DNA of 64,000 nucleotides from the NCBI GenBank assembly GCA_949316235.1, contig OX438749.1:19298414-19362413 (forward strand), written 5' to 3'. The notes beneath the pieces were generated by a model. That model did not search any database. It had not been told where the DNA came from and saw nothing but the letters and a program-made list of their open reading frames with translations. Below, one piece after another: positions 43,825 to 53,550 of this stretch. Position numbers and translations under genes: made by a program. Position 1 is the stretch's first letter; each line of letters starts with the position of its first letter. Source of the stretch: Oegoconia quadripuncta. Lineage: Eukaryota > Arthropoda > Insecta > Lepidoptera > Autostichidae.

Positions 43825-46800
43825 CTACGCCTTAACTAAACCTATACTATTGATACACCTTTGATGTGCAACTTTCCCAAGACATTTTGTCAACACGTCA
43901 GCTAACAGGTCACTGGACTTAGTGTATTGAAGCACAATCACATTTTCAGATACCTTTTCGCGAATAAAATGGTACCTAACATCAATATGTTTCGATCTGC
44001 CGTGGTGTATAGGATTATGAGCTAAGTTCTGCGCACTCTGACTGTCACTGCAAATGGTTATAGTAGGATATTTAATATCACATACCTCGGATATCAAACG
44101 ACGTAAGTAAATAGCCTCTTTCGCAGCATCAGTCAACGCCATGTACTCGGCTTCGGTAGAAGACAGCGCCACTGTAGGCTGCTTCTTCGATGCCCACGAG
44201 ACAGGTCCATTTGCCAGTTTGAAGCAATAACCTGTGTAGGAACGACGATCATGCACACAGTTCGCAAAATCTGCGTCCGTATAACCTACGAGAAGTTCTC
44301 CTGTCTTCTTATAAATAATAGAATGATCTATAGTGCCTTTTAGGTACTGAAGTACTCGTTTCGCTGCCACCCAATGCGTGCTGTTATATTTGTTGTTATA
44401 CTGACTAAGGTAGCTAACAGCAAAAGCAATATCAGGTCGAGTATTGACAGCAAGGTACATTAGACAACCTATTAAATTCAGATAGGCATAATGATTATTC
44501 TTACAATCCGAATCCTGAAGAGCACCTATTTTGCTATTCGCCAAGGGAGTGTCGTACTCTTTTGCCTGCCCTAAATTGAATTTTTCTAGTAGGAATTCAA
44601 TATATGACTTTTGATTGACTCGTATTTCACCATTTTCCGTTGAGATATTTAATCCCAGATAATATTTCAGCGGACCTAAATCTTTTAATGTAAAATATTT
44701 TAGTAAGTCACTCTTGACAGCGTCGAATGACTTTTCATTCTGGTAATAAACAATGATGTCATCCACATAGACTGCTAACAGGATTAATTCTGAACCAAGG
44801 AGTTTTTTATATACGAATGGTTCGGTAGGTAATCTAATAAAACCTATTTTACTCAACACTTCATTGAGCTTAATATTCCACGCGCGAGGAGCCTGTTTTA
44901 AGCCATACAGGGACTTTTGCAACAGACACACTTTATCTTCGTCACCTTTGCTCTTAAAACCCGGAGGCTGGTCCATGTAGACTTCTTCTTGAAGATCGCC
45001 ATTTAAAAAGGCGGTGTCGACGTCTAAGTGTCGCATCTTCAGGCCCATTTCTGCTGCTAAAGCAATCAAAATGCGTAAGGAGGAATTCCGAATTACCGGA
45101 GCGAAGGTTTCATAGTAATCGACACCATGAACTTGATTATAGCCTTTCGCGACAAGTCTAGCTTTATATTTGATTATATCGCCATGGGCATTCTTTTTTA
45201 ATTTGTAAACCCATTTGCATGGTATAACCTTCTTATCTGGCCTATTCACCAGAATCCACGTTTTCTTTTCCAGCAAAGCCTGGTATTCATCTCTCATAGC
45301 ATGATACCAATTATCTCTATCTACTGCATTCACCGCTTGTTGATAAGTAGTCGGTTCATCCATTTGAGAGGATATAGTCTGCATACAAACACAGTTGGCG
45401 GCAGTATTGTGGATTTTTCTAGGTCTCAGATTATAGCGTGGTTCTGCAACCTCAACATCAGAATCACTTTCTTCTAATTGTTCTGGTGACGGGGCAAACC
45501 CAAGTTGACTCGGCTCAAAGTCGGCAACAATACTTGGTCCAGGTATCGGATCCTCTCTACTATTTGTTGTAGAGTCGATCTGTGAACATAAAGGTAAACG
45601 TGCCGGTTGTGGCACATCCACCCGTGATTGAGGACTAAGGAATAAGGGTACACGTGCCGGTTTGAGCGCACCAGGCGCTAACTGGTATTTGACACCCTTT
45701 CCTTTTTCCTCTAAATCCCGGAAAGTGTCTTCAAAGAAAACCACGTCCCTACTTTTGACAAGTCGTCTAGGATATTTTGCATCTCGGAAATAATAACTAT
45801 TGGGATCGTCAGAATAGCCAACAAAAATATGCTCGGTTGCCTTCACGTCCAACTTCTTCCGATTACAATCGGGGACATGAATCAGAGCTCGACATCCAAA
45901 GACTCTTAAGTGTGATAGGTTCGGCTGTTTACCATACCACAGCTCAAAAGAAGTCTTACCTTCGAGAGCACGGTGAGGAGTCCTATTCTTAAGATAGACT
46001 GCAGTTTCCGTCGCATCTTGCCAATATGCTGGAGAAAGAGAACTGCCAGAGAGCATAGACCTAGCCTTCTCTATGATCGTTCTGTTGATCCTTTCAGCGA
46101 TGGAGTTTTGCTGCGGACTATAGGGCACTGTCGTCTGATGCTGAATTCCTTCCATCTGTAAGTAATTTGTAAGGTCAGTATTGACATATTCTGTCCCGTT
46201 GTCGCTCCTCAACACTTTTATTTTTAATCCCTTTTCACGCTCCACTAGGGATTTGAAAATACGAAATTTATCCTTTACTTCAGCTTTTGAAGAAATAAAG
46301 AATGCAAAGATCATACGAGTAAAGTCATCTATGAAAAATAAGACATACTTACTTCCTTGAAAAGACGTCTCTGATAATGTACAAACGTCAGAATGGACAA
46401 GTTCTAGAACTGACGTTGCCCTTTTATACGGAATCCTTTTGAAAGGCTTCCGACTCAGTTTTCCTTCTACACAGGCCACACATGGTTCCTTGTCAACTGT
46501 TGAATAATCTATGCCTACTACCTGGTCCTTTTTTAAGCGATCCATCCCAATGCGGCATAGGTGACCTAAACGTTTATGCCAGAGTTGATACCTGGACACG
46601 TCAGAGTGCACATCAAAAGCAGATAATTGACGTGGTACATTGACTGTACAATCTAAAGAATACAGCCCACCACAGATCGAACCATGTAGCAAAGAAATAC
46701 CTGTACAAGAAAAAACACTAGAGTTATAAAAGTTACAACCAGATTTATCAAAAACCACACAAAAACCGTTATCAACTGCTTTCTTTACTGAAATAAGATT

Positions 46801-47775
46801 AGCGTTCAAATTAGGTACATGAACAACGTTACTAATCTTCGTAACCTCATCACACATCGTAATAGAAATATCGCCAACGCCTTCACTGGATAACACCTCT
46901 CCATTAGCAATTGTCACTTTGCCGGTGGGATATCCTTTCACGTTCTCCATCCATTCTCGTTTTGAAGTCATATGGGCCGACGCCCCAGAATCTATGTACC
47001 ATTTAGTACTCTCCACGTCACCAATGACATTCAACGCACTTAAAGAGTTTCTATGATTCTCAGATTTCTTTTTCTTGTCCTTCTTATGGGGACAGTCTGG
47101 ACTCTTATGGCCTGGCTCCCGACAGTCGTAACAGATAATCTGTTTCTTAGTTTTTGATGAAGATGGCTTAGATTTCTGATTAGTCCGTGTTTTCAGGGCA
47201 GTATCCTGGTTATTCTCCTTTGGTTTATTCAATTCATTCAACAATTTCGTCTTTATCAAGTCAACAGTAATTTCTACATTTGAGTTCTCCAATGCCATAA
47301 CAAGAGGGGCATACTGTGGAGACAAACCTCCAAGAAGAATAGCAGCGATTGAAGCATCTTCTATGATCTTGCCGATATCGGCAAGGTCCTGGACTGTTGA
47401 CATAACAGCATTAATGTACATTTCTATATCGTTGAAATCATCTAGACAGTACCTGTACAACTTCCGTTCGAGGCTTATTCTTCGTCCTAAGCCTTTGTCT
47501 TCATACGCAGAGGACAAGGCTTTCCACGCAGCTTTAGCCGTTTCACAAGGTCTGAGATGGGTGATTGCCATACCATCAACTGTGAGACAAATTTTCGATA
47601 ACGCAATCTGATCGTCACGCAACTTTTTCTCAGCGGTAATTTGACTACCTTCAGGGTATCCGGCAACAGTTTCCCATAAATTTTCGTGTATTAGGTACAT
47701 ACGCATCTTGAATTTCCAAACACCAAAACCGTCTCTGTTTACTAGCGGTTTTATTGCAGAAATTGAACTTGACAT
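43825..47775 (-). CDS. Copia gag-pol polyprotein
   Basis: Single-frame polyprotein. The frame opens at an ATG at 47847, but I take the next ATG (47775, codon 25), where MSSSISAIKPLVNRDGFGVW begins in the usual copia gag manner. The positions below count from 47847. Gag UBN2-type region is about 30-210; zinc knuckle CYDCREPGHKSPDC 239-252; aspartic protease DSGAS 286-290; GAG-pre-integrase HHCC (H424, H429, C456, C459); integrase core D487, D549, E585 (D-x61-D-x35-E); RT with YKARLVAKGYNQ (894-905), LDVDTAFLNG and YVDD 1027-1030; RNase H with D1191, STEAEY and D1268. All catalytic residues are present and no frameshift separates gag from pol, as in Drosophila copia. The product should assemble particles, reverse transcribe and integrate. 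Confidence 0.95.
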   Translation of the reverse strand: MSSSISAIKPLVNRDGFGVWKFKMRMYLIHENLWETVAGYPEGSQITAEKKLRDDQIALSKICLTVDGMAITHLRPCETAKAAWKALSSAYEDKGLGRRISLERKLYRYCLDDFNDIEMYINAVMSTVQDLADIGKIIEDASIAAILLGGLSPQYAPLVMALENSNVEITVDLIKTKLLNELNKPKENNQDTALKTRTNQKSKPSSSKTKKQIICYDCREPGHKSPDCPHKKDKKKKSENHRNSLSALNVIGDVESTKWYIDSGASAHMTSKREWMENVKGYPTGKVTIANGEVLSSEGVGDISITMCDEVTKISNVVHVPNLNANLISVKKAVDNGFCVVFDKSGCNFYNSSVFSCTGISLLHGSICGGLYSLDCTVNVPRQLSAFDVHSDVSRYQLWHKRLGHLCRIGMDRLKKDQVVGIDYSTVDKEPCVACVEGKLSRKPFKRIPYKRATSVLELVHSDVCTLSETSFQGSKYVLFFIDDFTRMIFAFFISSKAEVKDKFRIFKSLVEREKGLKIKVLRSDNGTEYVNTDLTNYLQMEGIQHQTTVPYSPQQNSIAERINRTIIEKARSMLSGSSLSPAYWQDATETAVYLKNRTPHRALEGKTSFELWYGKQPNLSHLRVFGCRALIHVPDCNRKKLDVKATEHIFVGYSDDPNSYYFRDAKYPRRLVKSRDVVFFEDTFRDLEEKGKGVKYQLAPGALKPARVPLFLSPQSRVDVPQPARLPLCSQIDSTTNSREDPIPGPSIVADFEPSQLGFAPSPEQLEESDSDVEVAEPRYNLRPRKIHNTAANCVCMQTISSQMDEPTTYQQAVNAVDRDNWYHAMRDEYQALLEKKTWILVNRPDKKVIPCKWVYKLKKNAHGDIIKYKARLVAKGYNQVHGVDYYETFAPVIRNSSLRILIALAAEMGLKMRHLDVDTAFLNGDLQEEVYMDQPPGFKSKGDEDKVCLLQKSLYGLKQAPRAWNIKLNEVLSKIGFIRLPTEPFVYKKLLGSELILLAVYVDDIIVYYQNEKSFDAVKSDLLKYFTLKDLGPLKYYLGLNISTENGEIRVNQKSYIEFLLEKFNLGQAKEYDTPLANSKIGALQDSDCKNNHYAYLNLIGCLMYLAVNTRPDIAFAVSYLSQYNNKYNSTHWVAAKRVLQYLKGTIDHSIIYKKTGELLVGYTDADFANCVHDRRSYTGYCFKLANGPVSWASKKQPTVALSSTEAEYMALTDAAKEAIYLRRLISEVCDIKYPTITICSDSQSAQNLAHNPIHHGRSKHIDVRYHFIREKVSENVIVLQYTKSSDLLADVLTKCLGKVAHQRCINSIGLVKA

Positions 47776-47893
47776 TATTTCACAGCTAATGTCAAAGACG
47801 AAAAAATGAAAAATAAGCGAAATTATAATTTTCGCGACTTTCAACAAATATCTTTTACACGCACGTGTTAAATATTTAGTGTTCTTTACCTTC

Positions 47894-47907
47894 TCGTGCT
47901 GATAACG
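47894..47907 (-). other. Copia primer-binding site, likely anticodon arm of tRNA-Ile
   Basis: Directly inside the 5' LTR the window plus strand reads TCGTGCTGATAACG. This matches the anticodon stem-loop of insect tRNA-Ile(AAU), TCGTGCTAATAACG as I recall it, except for G at wobble position 34, which is inosine in the mature tRNA. It is not complementary to a tRNA 3' end, which suggests half-tRNA priming as in Drosophila copia. The tRNA sequence is from family knowledge, not from this window. Confidence 0.5.
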
Positions 47908-48051
47908 TGTGGGAAAATATAAAGTAAGAACACTAGATGTTTACATGGCAAATGTATATTTGGAAGTGATTGTCACAGTAAAAGCAGATGTTCTATACTA
48001 AAAATTCAAAATAAAATAGTTCTAATATGGCCAGTATCACATCTTACAACA
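47908..48051 (-). repeat. Copia 5' LTR
   Basis: Identical to 43596-43739 over 144 bp. Being upstream of gag in element sense, it should hold the promoter. An AT-rich core lies around 48003-48020, but no certain TATA box is apparent. Confidence 0.95.
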
Positions 48052-48056
48052 TGAGG
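48052..48056. repeat. Right 5-bp target duplication of the copia element
   Basis: TGAGG; see 43591-43595. Confidence 0.9.
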
Positions 48057-49870
48057 GGATCAGTCCTTCCCATGTTCGAGGTCAAAGGGGAAGAGGTCGC
48101 CCGCCTACCACTGGGCAATACGTTGGGCTTGCAAAGGCCAAGGCGGCACTTAACGCAGCCATGAAGGAGGAATTATACCTCAAAGCGGAACAAGAGGTGG
48201 CTGATAAGGCCAGGCTGGTCCTTCGAAAGAGGGGCTCAGCCGGGACGTCAGCCAACATGGATAAGACAAGTTCGTCTCAGGACGTCAACAAAAAGGTGAC
48301 AGACTGCCTGGAGATCATTACCAGCGTCGCCAGGAAGTCACGTAACCTGAAGGGGACCTTTCAGCGTGCTCTTATGGATGCTGCTGAATCAATCACGGAA
48401 GCCGTGAACGTGCTCAATGGCCGCAGCGTCTCTGATGAAACAGCTCGCCTTCAGGCGGACAATAATCGGCTACAAGCCGAATTGACAGAGCTCCGTAAGG
48501 AGCTCAATGAAATCAAGACTGGCCTACAACAGGCCCATAGGAGGGAGAGGACAGCTGAGCTAGTAGTCAGTGCACCGGCTGCGCATCCCCCCCCTAATGA
48601 CATACAAGACCTGACGCGCTCTATCATGGTTCAAGTAGGAACCATGATGAACGCCAGGCTCGAGGCGATGGAGGAGCGGCTTCTGCCGGAGAAGCGACTC
48701 CGCCCTCCGTTGGCGGCGGATGCAAGGAGGAAGACAGATGGCAGGGTTGAGCCCGAGCCTTCCATCAGCGCTCCCACCAAGAAACCACAGAGCCATTCCC
48801 CGAACGCGAGCGTGGAACCTCAAAACGGGAAGAGGGGTCGAAAGCGAAGGAGTAAGAAGGCCGCCGTGGAAGCAGCAATGAGTAAAGCTGCCCCCAGCAA
48901 GCCTCGTCCCTTGCCACCAGCGCCAAGGTCCATGGACCAGGCCTGGACGACGGTGGTGAAGAAAGGTAAGAAGCCGTCTCCTAATAAGCCAGCTGCTCCG
49001 TCAGCAGGCTCTAAGAAGACGAAAGCTTCGCCTAAGCTGCGTCCGCCACGCTCATCCGCTGTGCTACTAACGCTGCAGCCGGGAGCGGAGGAGAAAGGAC
49101 TGACCTATGCGGCGGCAATAAAAGAGGCCAAGTCAAAGATTGACCTGTCCAGCCTCGGGATCCCGTCCGTCCGGTTCCGACGGGCGGCCACTGGTGCCCG
49201 TATTTTGGAAGTTGCGGGAACGACAAGTGGCGATAAAGCCGATGCCCTTGCTGGAAAAATCGAGGAGCTGCTTGGTGCGGAGAACGTTCGAGTCTCCAGG
49301 CCAGTTAAGTGTGCGGAAATTCGTGTTTCTGGCCTGGATGACTCCGTCACTGCGGAGGAGGTGCTGGATGCCATCTCACGTAAAGGAGAGTGTCCGATAG
49401 GGTCGCTGCGATCGGGTGAGATTCGCAGTGATCCGTCCGGCCTGGGTAGCATCTGGGTTCGCTGTCCAGTGGCGACAGCTAAAAAGGTGACGGACGGCGG
49501 CAAACTGCTGGTTGGCTGGGTTTCGGCCCAAGTCAGGCTGTTGCAGCCCAGACCTCTGCGCTGCTTCCGGTGCCTGGAGATCGGGCACGTCAGGGAGCAG
49601 TGCAGATCAGAGGTGGATCGCAGCGGGCAGTGTTACCGGTGCAGCCAGGAGGGGCACAAGTCTGCGCAGTGCACTGCATTGCCGCATTGCTCAGTTTGTT
49701 CCGCGGCCAAGAAGCCTGCAGACCACAGAGTGGGCAGCAAGTCTTGTGCTGCCCCCTCTAAGAAAGCGAAGAAAGGGAAAGCTGCTGATAAATCTTCTGC
49801 GCAGCCTACCCGTCCACTGGCCTCTGTCGAGGTAATGGATATGGAGGATCCGCCATCGCCCGATCAATAA
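48057..49870 (+). CDS. R1-type ORF1, C-terminal part with three zinc knuckles
   Basis: Continues the frame broken at 43595. The first ATG after the break is at 48161, from which 569 codons stay open. From that ATG, residues of about 85-115 form an acidic/leucine-rich coiled-coil-like stretch (DNNRLQAELTELRKELNEIK), then come a basic Pro/Lys-rich linker and a folded domain at about 300-460. C-terminal knuckles are CFRCLEIGHVREQC 468-481, CYRCSQEGHKSAQC 491-504 and a longer C...H...C set 510-529. This gag-like RNA-binding layout is typical of R1-clade ORF1. It ends TAA immediately before the ORF2 ATG. A truncated protein from 48161 is conceivable only if an antisense copia promoter or internal start drives it. 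Confidence 0.85.
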
Positions 49871-52800
49871 ATGGCTCTGCGATGCTTGCAGGTGAACATC
49901 AATCACTGTGCCAGAGCTCAGGACCTCTTGCTCCAGAGCATGGCAGAGTGGTTGATACAGGTGGTCGCGATTGCGGAGCCTTACCTTGTTCCCGACAGGG
50001 ACAATTGGGTGGGGGATCTTGAGGGCTCGGTTGCACTGGTCTCGCAGGTGTCTGCTGACTCTCCGCCACTCCAGAGGGCGGTAAGGGGCAGAGGATACGT
50101 TGCGGCGTTGGTGGGAGACGTAGTCGCAATCGCGGTATACTTCTCGCCTAATAGGAACCTCTCTGAGTTTGAGGGCTTCCTGGTCGCAGTTGGTGCCGTC
50201 ATCGAGCAAAGTCGTCCTCACCCTGTTCTGGTCCTGGGCGACCTTAACGCTAAGTCCAGATTGTGGGGTTGCCCCGTCACGGACGCGCGGGGTGAGGTGC
50301 TCGAGGAATGGCTGGTGGCGACGGGACTCTCGGTCCTTAACCGCGGGTCAGTACTCACGTGCGTGCGACAGCAGGGCGGTTCAATAGTGGACGTGTCGTT
50401 TGCTAGCCCTGCTGTGGCGCGCCGTACAGAGAACTGGGAGGTTTTGGAGGGGGTGGAGACCCTTTCGGATCACCGTTATATCCGATTAGACGTCTCCGCC
50501 CCCGCTAACAGTCCAAGGAGGACCTCTGCAAATGCGAGCGGTCGGCGGTGGGCGCTAAAAAAGCTCGATAGGGATGTTCTGGAGGAGGCTGCCCTGGTAC
50601 AGTTGTGGGTCTCGGGGTCGCCAGCGTCCGATGATGTTGAGAGGGAGGCGGACTGGTTTATTGGGGCTATGTCGCAAATATGCGATGCGGCGATGCCTCG
50701 TGTTCGCCCTCTCGCTCCAAGACGGCAGGTGTATTGGTGGTCTGAGGAGATCGCCGAGCTCCGGGTGGTCTGTGTGTCGGCGAGACGCCAATACACCAGG
50801 CAACGCAGAAGGCGGCGCCGTGATGAAGCTCGGGAGACACAGCTGTACCAGGAATACAGGGAGGCCAAGAAGGCATTGAAGGTAGCCATCTCGCAGGCGA
50901 AAACCCGTTCGCGAGAGGAGCTCCTGGAGACCCTGGACCGGGACCCTTGGGGCCGTCCATACCGGATGGTGAGGGGCAAACTCCGTCCGTGGGCCCCTCC
51001 ATTAACGCAAGGCATGGAACCTCGGCTGCTCGAAAGCGTGGTGAACACGCTATTTCCGACCAGACCGGAGCATGCCCCACCGCGAATGGCACCTCCAGAA
51101 GGTGAAGAGGGAGACAGCGGAACAGTCCCAATGGTGACCGAAGGGGAGTTGTGTGCGGCCGTGTTAAGGCTTCGTGCCAAAAACGTGGCCCCCGGACCCG
51201 ACGGGATCCCCGGACGTGCTCTGGTTCTGGCCCTAGAGCATTTGGAGCCGAGATTGAGAGGGCTCTTTAACATGTGCCTGGAGCAGGGCCGGTTTCCACT
51301 CCGCTGGAGAACCGGACGTCTAGTTCTCCTAAAGAAGGAGGGGCGCCCAGTAGAGTCACCATCGGCATACCGTCCCATCGTGTTGCTTGACGAGACAGGC
51401 AAGCTCCTTGAGCGTGTCATTGCCAACCGTCTCGTCAGGCATATGAGCAGGAATGGCCCAGACTTGTCCGAAAACCAGTTTGGTTTCCGTACGGGTAGGT
51501 CCACGGTCGGTGCTATCCTGCGGGTGAAAGGCATCGCTGAGGAGGCTGTGTCCCGGGGCGAGGTGGTGTTGGCGGTGTCTTTAGACATCTCCAATGCGTT
51601 CAACACCTTGCCCTGGAGTTGCATAAGGGAAGCGCTGGTTTATCACCAAATGCCTTTGTACCTGCAGAGGTTGATTGCGTCCTACCTGTCGGATAGAGGA
51701 GTAACATTTCTGGGGCGGGATGGTCCGTGCAGTCGAGCAATGTCGTGCGGTGTTCCACAGGGGTCGGTTCTTGGGCCGCTCTTGTGGAACATCGGATATG
51801 ACTGGGTGCTCCGTGGGAGTAACCTCCGAGGAGTGGAGGTTACTTGCTACGCTGATGACACTTTGCTGACAGCCCGCGGTAAAACGCACCGGGAGGCATC
51901 TCTCCTTGCCACGGCAGGCGTTGCGCACGTTGTGAGCAGGATAAGACGGCTGGGGCTCGAGGTTGCCCTTAACAAGTCCGAGGCCATGTACTTTCATGGG
52001 CCACGCAGGGCGCCTCCGAGGAATGGCCAAATCATCGTAAGTGGTGTCCGTATCGGTGTCGAGTCGACGATGAAGTACCTGGGACTCGTCCTCGACAGCC
52101 GATGGACTTTCAGGACCCATTTCGAACGTTTGGCCCCGAAGCTGTTGGGTGCTGCGGGGGCCCTTAGTAGTCTCCTGCCAAACCTGAGAGGGCCAGATAC
52201 AGCGTGTAGGCGCCTCTATACAGGAGTCGTGAGATCCATGGCCCTGTATGGTGCTCCCGTATGGGCAGACGCCCTGAACAGCCAGAATATCGCCCTACTG
52301 CGGAGACCGCAAAGGGCGATGGCAATCAGGGCTGTCCGAGGTTACCGCACTATCTCATACGAGGCAGCATGCGCCATGGCAGGAACTCTGCCCTGGGAGC
52401 TGGATGCGAGAGCCCTCGCGTCAATGTACTATTGGCGTGAGGAGGCGCACAGTCAGGGGCAGAGCCCCGCACCGCGTGAGGTGGACGCGCAAAGGGCCGA
52501 GTTCATACGCGTCCTGACGCAGGAATGGCGGAGGAGGCTGGCACGACCTAGTGCTGGGGCCAGGACCGTCGGTGCAATCCGTCCGGTTCTAGAAGAGTGG
52601 GTGGCAAGGAAGCATGGCACCCTTACTTTCCGGCTGACGCAGGTGCTCTCGGGACATGGGTGTTTTGGGAAGTACCTGTGTCACATAGCTGGGAGGGAGC
52701 TGTCATCCGAATGCCATCACTGCGATGGTTGTCCAGAGGACACGGCCCAGCACACGCTGGAAGTGTGTCCGGCGTGGGACAGAGAGCGTGGCACTTTATG

Positions 52801-53014
52801 TGCAGTAATTGGTGGAGATTTATCACTCCCGACGGTAGTCAACGCTATGGTCGGGAGTGAGGGGTCTTGGGCGGCTGTCGCGGCCTTTTGCGAAGCCGTG
52901 ATACAGGCGAAGGAAACGGCGGAAAGGGAACGGGAAGCGAACGCGACCCACCCCGCCCGTCGCCGTAGAACGGGGCAGAGGAGGCGGGACTACGTCCGCC
53001 ACCTTCCACCCTAA
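49871..53014 (+). CDS. R1-type ORF2: endonuclease and reverse transcriptase
   Basis: Intact frame of 1,047 codons. The AP-like endonuclease occupies about 1-205 with N9, E36, D124 and N126 (GDLNAKS), D174 and SDH 199-201, so the nicking site looks functional. RT spans about 430-760 with PGPDGIPGRAL, NQFGFRTGRST, D572 in LDISNAFN, GVPQGSVLGP and the catalytic YADD at 660-663. The C-terminus has C951-x2-C954-x6-H961-x4-C966 and a basic tail; no RNase H. This order is that of R1-clade elements, which nick DNA and prime cDNA at the break. ATG follows the ORF1 stop with no spacer (TAAATG), suggesting coupled re-initiation. No stops or frameshifts, so this ORF could still be functional. Confidence 0.93.
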   Translation: MALRCLQVNINHCARAQDLLLQSMAEWLIQVVAIAEPYLVPDRDNWVGDLEGSVALVSQVSADSPPLQRAVRGRGYVAALVGDVVAIAVYFSPNRNLSEFEGFLVAVGAVIEQSRPHPVLVLGDLNAKSRLWGCPVTDARGEVLEEWLVATGLSVLNRGSVLTCVRQQGGSIVDVSFASPAVARRTENWEVLEGVETLSDHRYIRLDVSAPANSPRRTSANASGRRWALKKLDRDVLEEAALVQLWVSGSPASDDVEREADWFIGAMSQICDAAMPRVRPLAPRRQVYWWSEEIAELRVVCVSARRQYTRQRRRRRRDEARETQLYQEYREAKKALKVAISQAKTRSREELLETLDRDPWGRPYRMVRGKLRPWAPPLTQGMEPRLLESVVNTLFPTRPEHAPPRMAPPEGEEGDSGTVPMVTEGELCAAVLRLRAKNVAPGPDGIPGRALVLALEHLEPRLRGLFNMCLEQGRFPLRWRTGRLVLLKKEGRPVESPSAYRPIVLLDETGKLLERVIANRLVRHMSRNGPDLSENQFGFRTGRSTVGAILRVKGIAEEAVSRGEVVLAVSLDISNAFNTLPWSCIREALVYHQMPLYLQRLIASYLSDRGVTFLGRDGPCSRAMSCGVPQGSVLGPLLWNIGYDWVLRGSNLRGVEVTCYADDTLLTARGKTHREASLLATAGVAHVVSRIRRLGLEVALNKSEAMYFHGPRRAPPRNGQIIVSGVRIGVESTMKYLGLVLDSRWTFRTHFERLAPKLLGAAGALSSLLPNLRGPDTACRRLYTGVVRSMALYGAPVWADALNSQNIALLRRPQRAMAIRAVRGYRTISYEAACAMAGTLPWELDARALASMYYWREEAHSQGQSPAPREVDAQRAEFIRVLTQEWRRRLARPSAGARTVGAIRPVLEEWVARKHGTLTFRLTQVLSGHGCFGKYLCHIAGRELSSECHHCDGCPEDTAQHTLEVCPAWDRERGTLCAVIGGDLSLPTVVNAMVGSEGSWAAVAAFCEAVIQAKETAEREREANATHPARRRRTGQRRRDYVRHLPP

Positions 53015-53332
53015 CAGAGCCTGAGCGGCGGACATGGGGAGTCCGTCGCTCCAACATACAAGGCTCGAGATGGCGTAGCGCGTGTTCCCGCGCGCCACTC
53101 ATAATAGAATGACAATGACCAACACTCAGAAGGGGTCTGCATAAGGCCACCCACCAACGCCGGGGCTATGGAAGAATGCTGTCGTGCACCCACGCCCTCG
53201 GCAACAGGTGGTGAGAGGAACACCGGGGAGTTTTAGTGGGTAGGGCCGCTCCTGTCATTGGAGCGGCGAGCCCCACATATCCCCGCCGCTGCCCCACAGC
53301 GGCGGGTCGAATGCGTAAAAGCATTTCTCCCC

Positions 53333-53364
<32 letters not shown>
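53015..53364 (+). promoter_or_regulatory. R1-type 3' UTR with three hairpins and poly-A
   Basis: The last 120 bp fold into three consecutive perfect stems: GCCGCTCC/GGAGCGGC (53245-53267), CCCGCCGCTG/CAGCGGCGGG with a 5-nt loop (53282-53306), and AATGC/GCATT (53310-53325). Thirty A residues follow (53335-53364). Structured 3' ends are what non-LTR reverse transcriptases recognise; that role here is inference. Confidence 0.75.
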
Positions 53365-53367
<3 letters not shown>

Positions 53368-53379
53368 TAGGATCGTTAC
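53365..53379. repeat. Right 15-bp target-site duplication of the R1-type element
   Basis: GGGTAGGATCGTTAC directly after the poly-A. Confidence 0.9.
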
Positions 53380-53550
53380 GATAGGATATGACAGGATACG
53401 ATAGGATAAGATACGGATACGATACGATAGGATACGACCGGATACGACAGGATAAGATGGGATACCATACAATACGATAGGATACGATACGATATAGGAT
53501 AGGATAAGATACGATAACATACGATGAGATGCGATAAGATACGATGAGAT
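53380..53550. repeat. GATAC/GATAG pentamer array
   Basis: Irregular five-base units (GATAC, GATAG, GATAT, GATAA) with occasional six-base steps, continuing the array at 42719. Units drift to GATGA/GAGAT before the next array. Confidence 0.85.

Larger units (their letters stand above)
43596..48051 (-). mobile_element. Complete copia-type LTR retrotransposon
   Basis: 4,456 bp from TG to CA between TGAGG duplications, with two 144-bp LTRs that match at every base. A single uninterrupted gag-pol frame fills the interior. It lies antisense to the R1-type element it split. Identical LTRs and an intact frame point to a very recent, possibly still active, insertion. LTRs of 144 bp are short, but known for insect copia families. 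Confidence 0.95.
42808..53364 (+). mobile_element. Full-length R1-clade non-LTR retrotransposon, interrupted by copia
   Basis: Starts CCCTCCGACGTGTCGCC, has a 376-bp 5' UTR, two ORFs, a 350-bp structured 3' UTR and 30 terminal A residues, all between 15-bp direct repeats. Without the 4,461 bp of copia plus duplicated target, the element is about 6.1 kb. Clade features: AP-type endonuclease at the ORF2 N-terminus, RT, C-terminal CCHC motif, no RNase H, and three cysteine knuckles in ORF1. The CCACCTTGCCGTGGTGG hairpin near the 5' end recalls other R1-type 5' UTRs. The host site is a pentamer satellite, as for several lepidopteran relatives that favour telomeric or microsatellite repeats. Confidence 0.9.

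Noticed and set aside
48560..53150. Numerous minus-strand and off-frame ORFs of 60-382 codons across the R1-type element
   Set aside because: They lie opposite or out of frame with the GC-rich ORF1 and ORF2, whose motifs identify the true frames. They have no motifs of their own.
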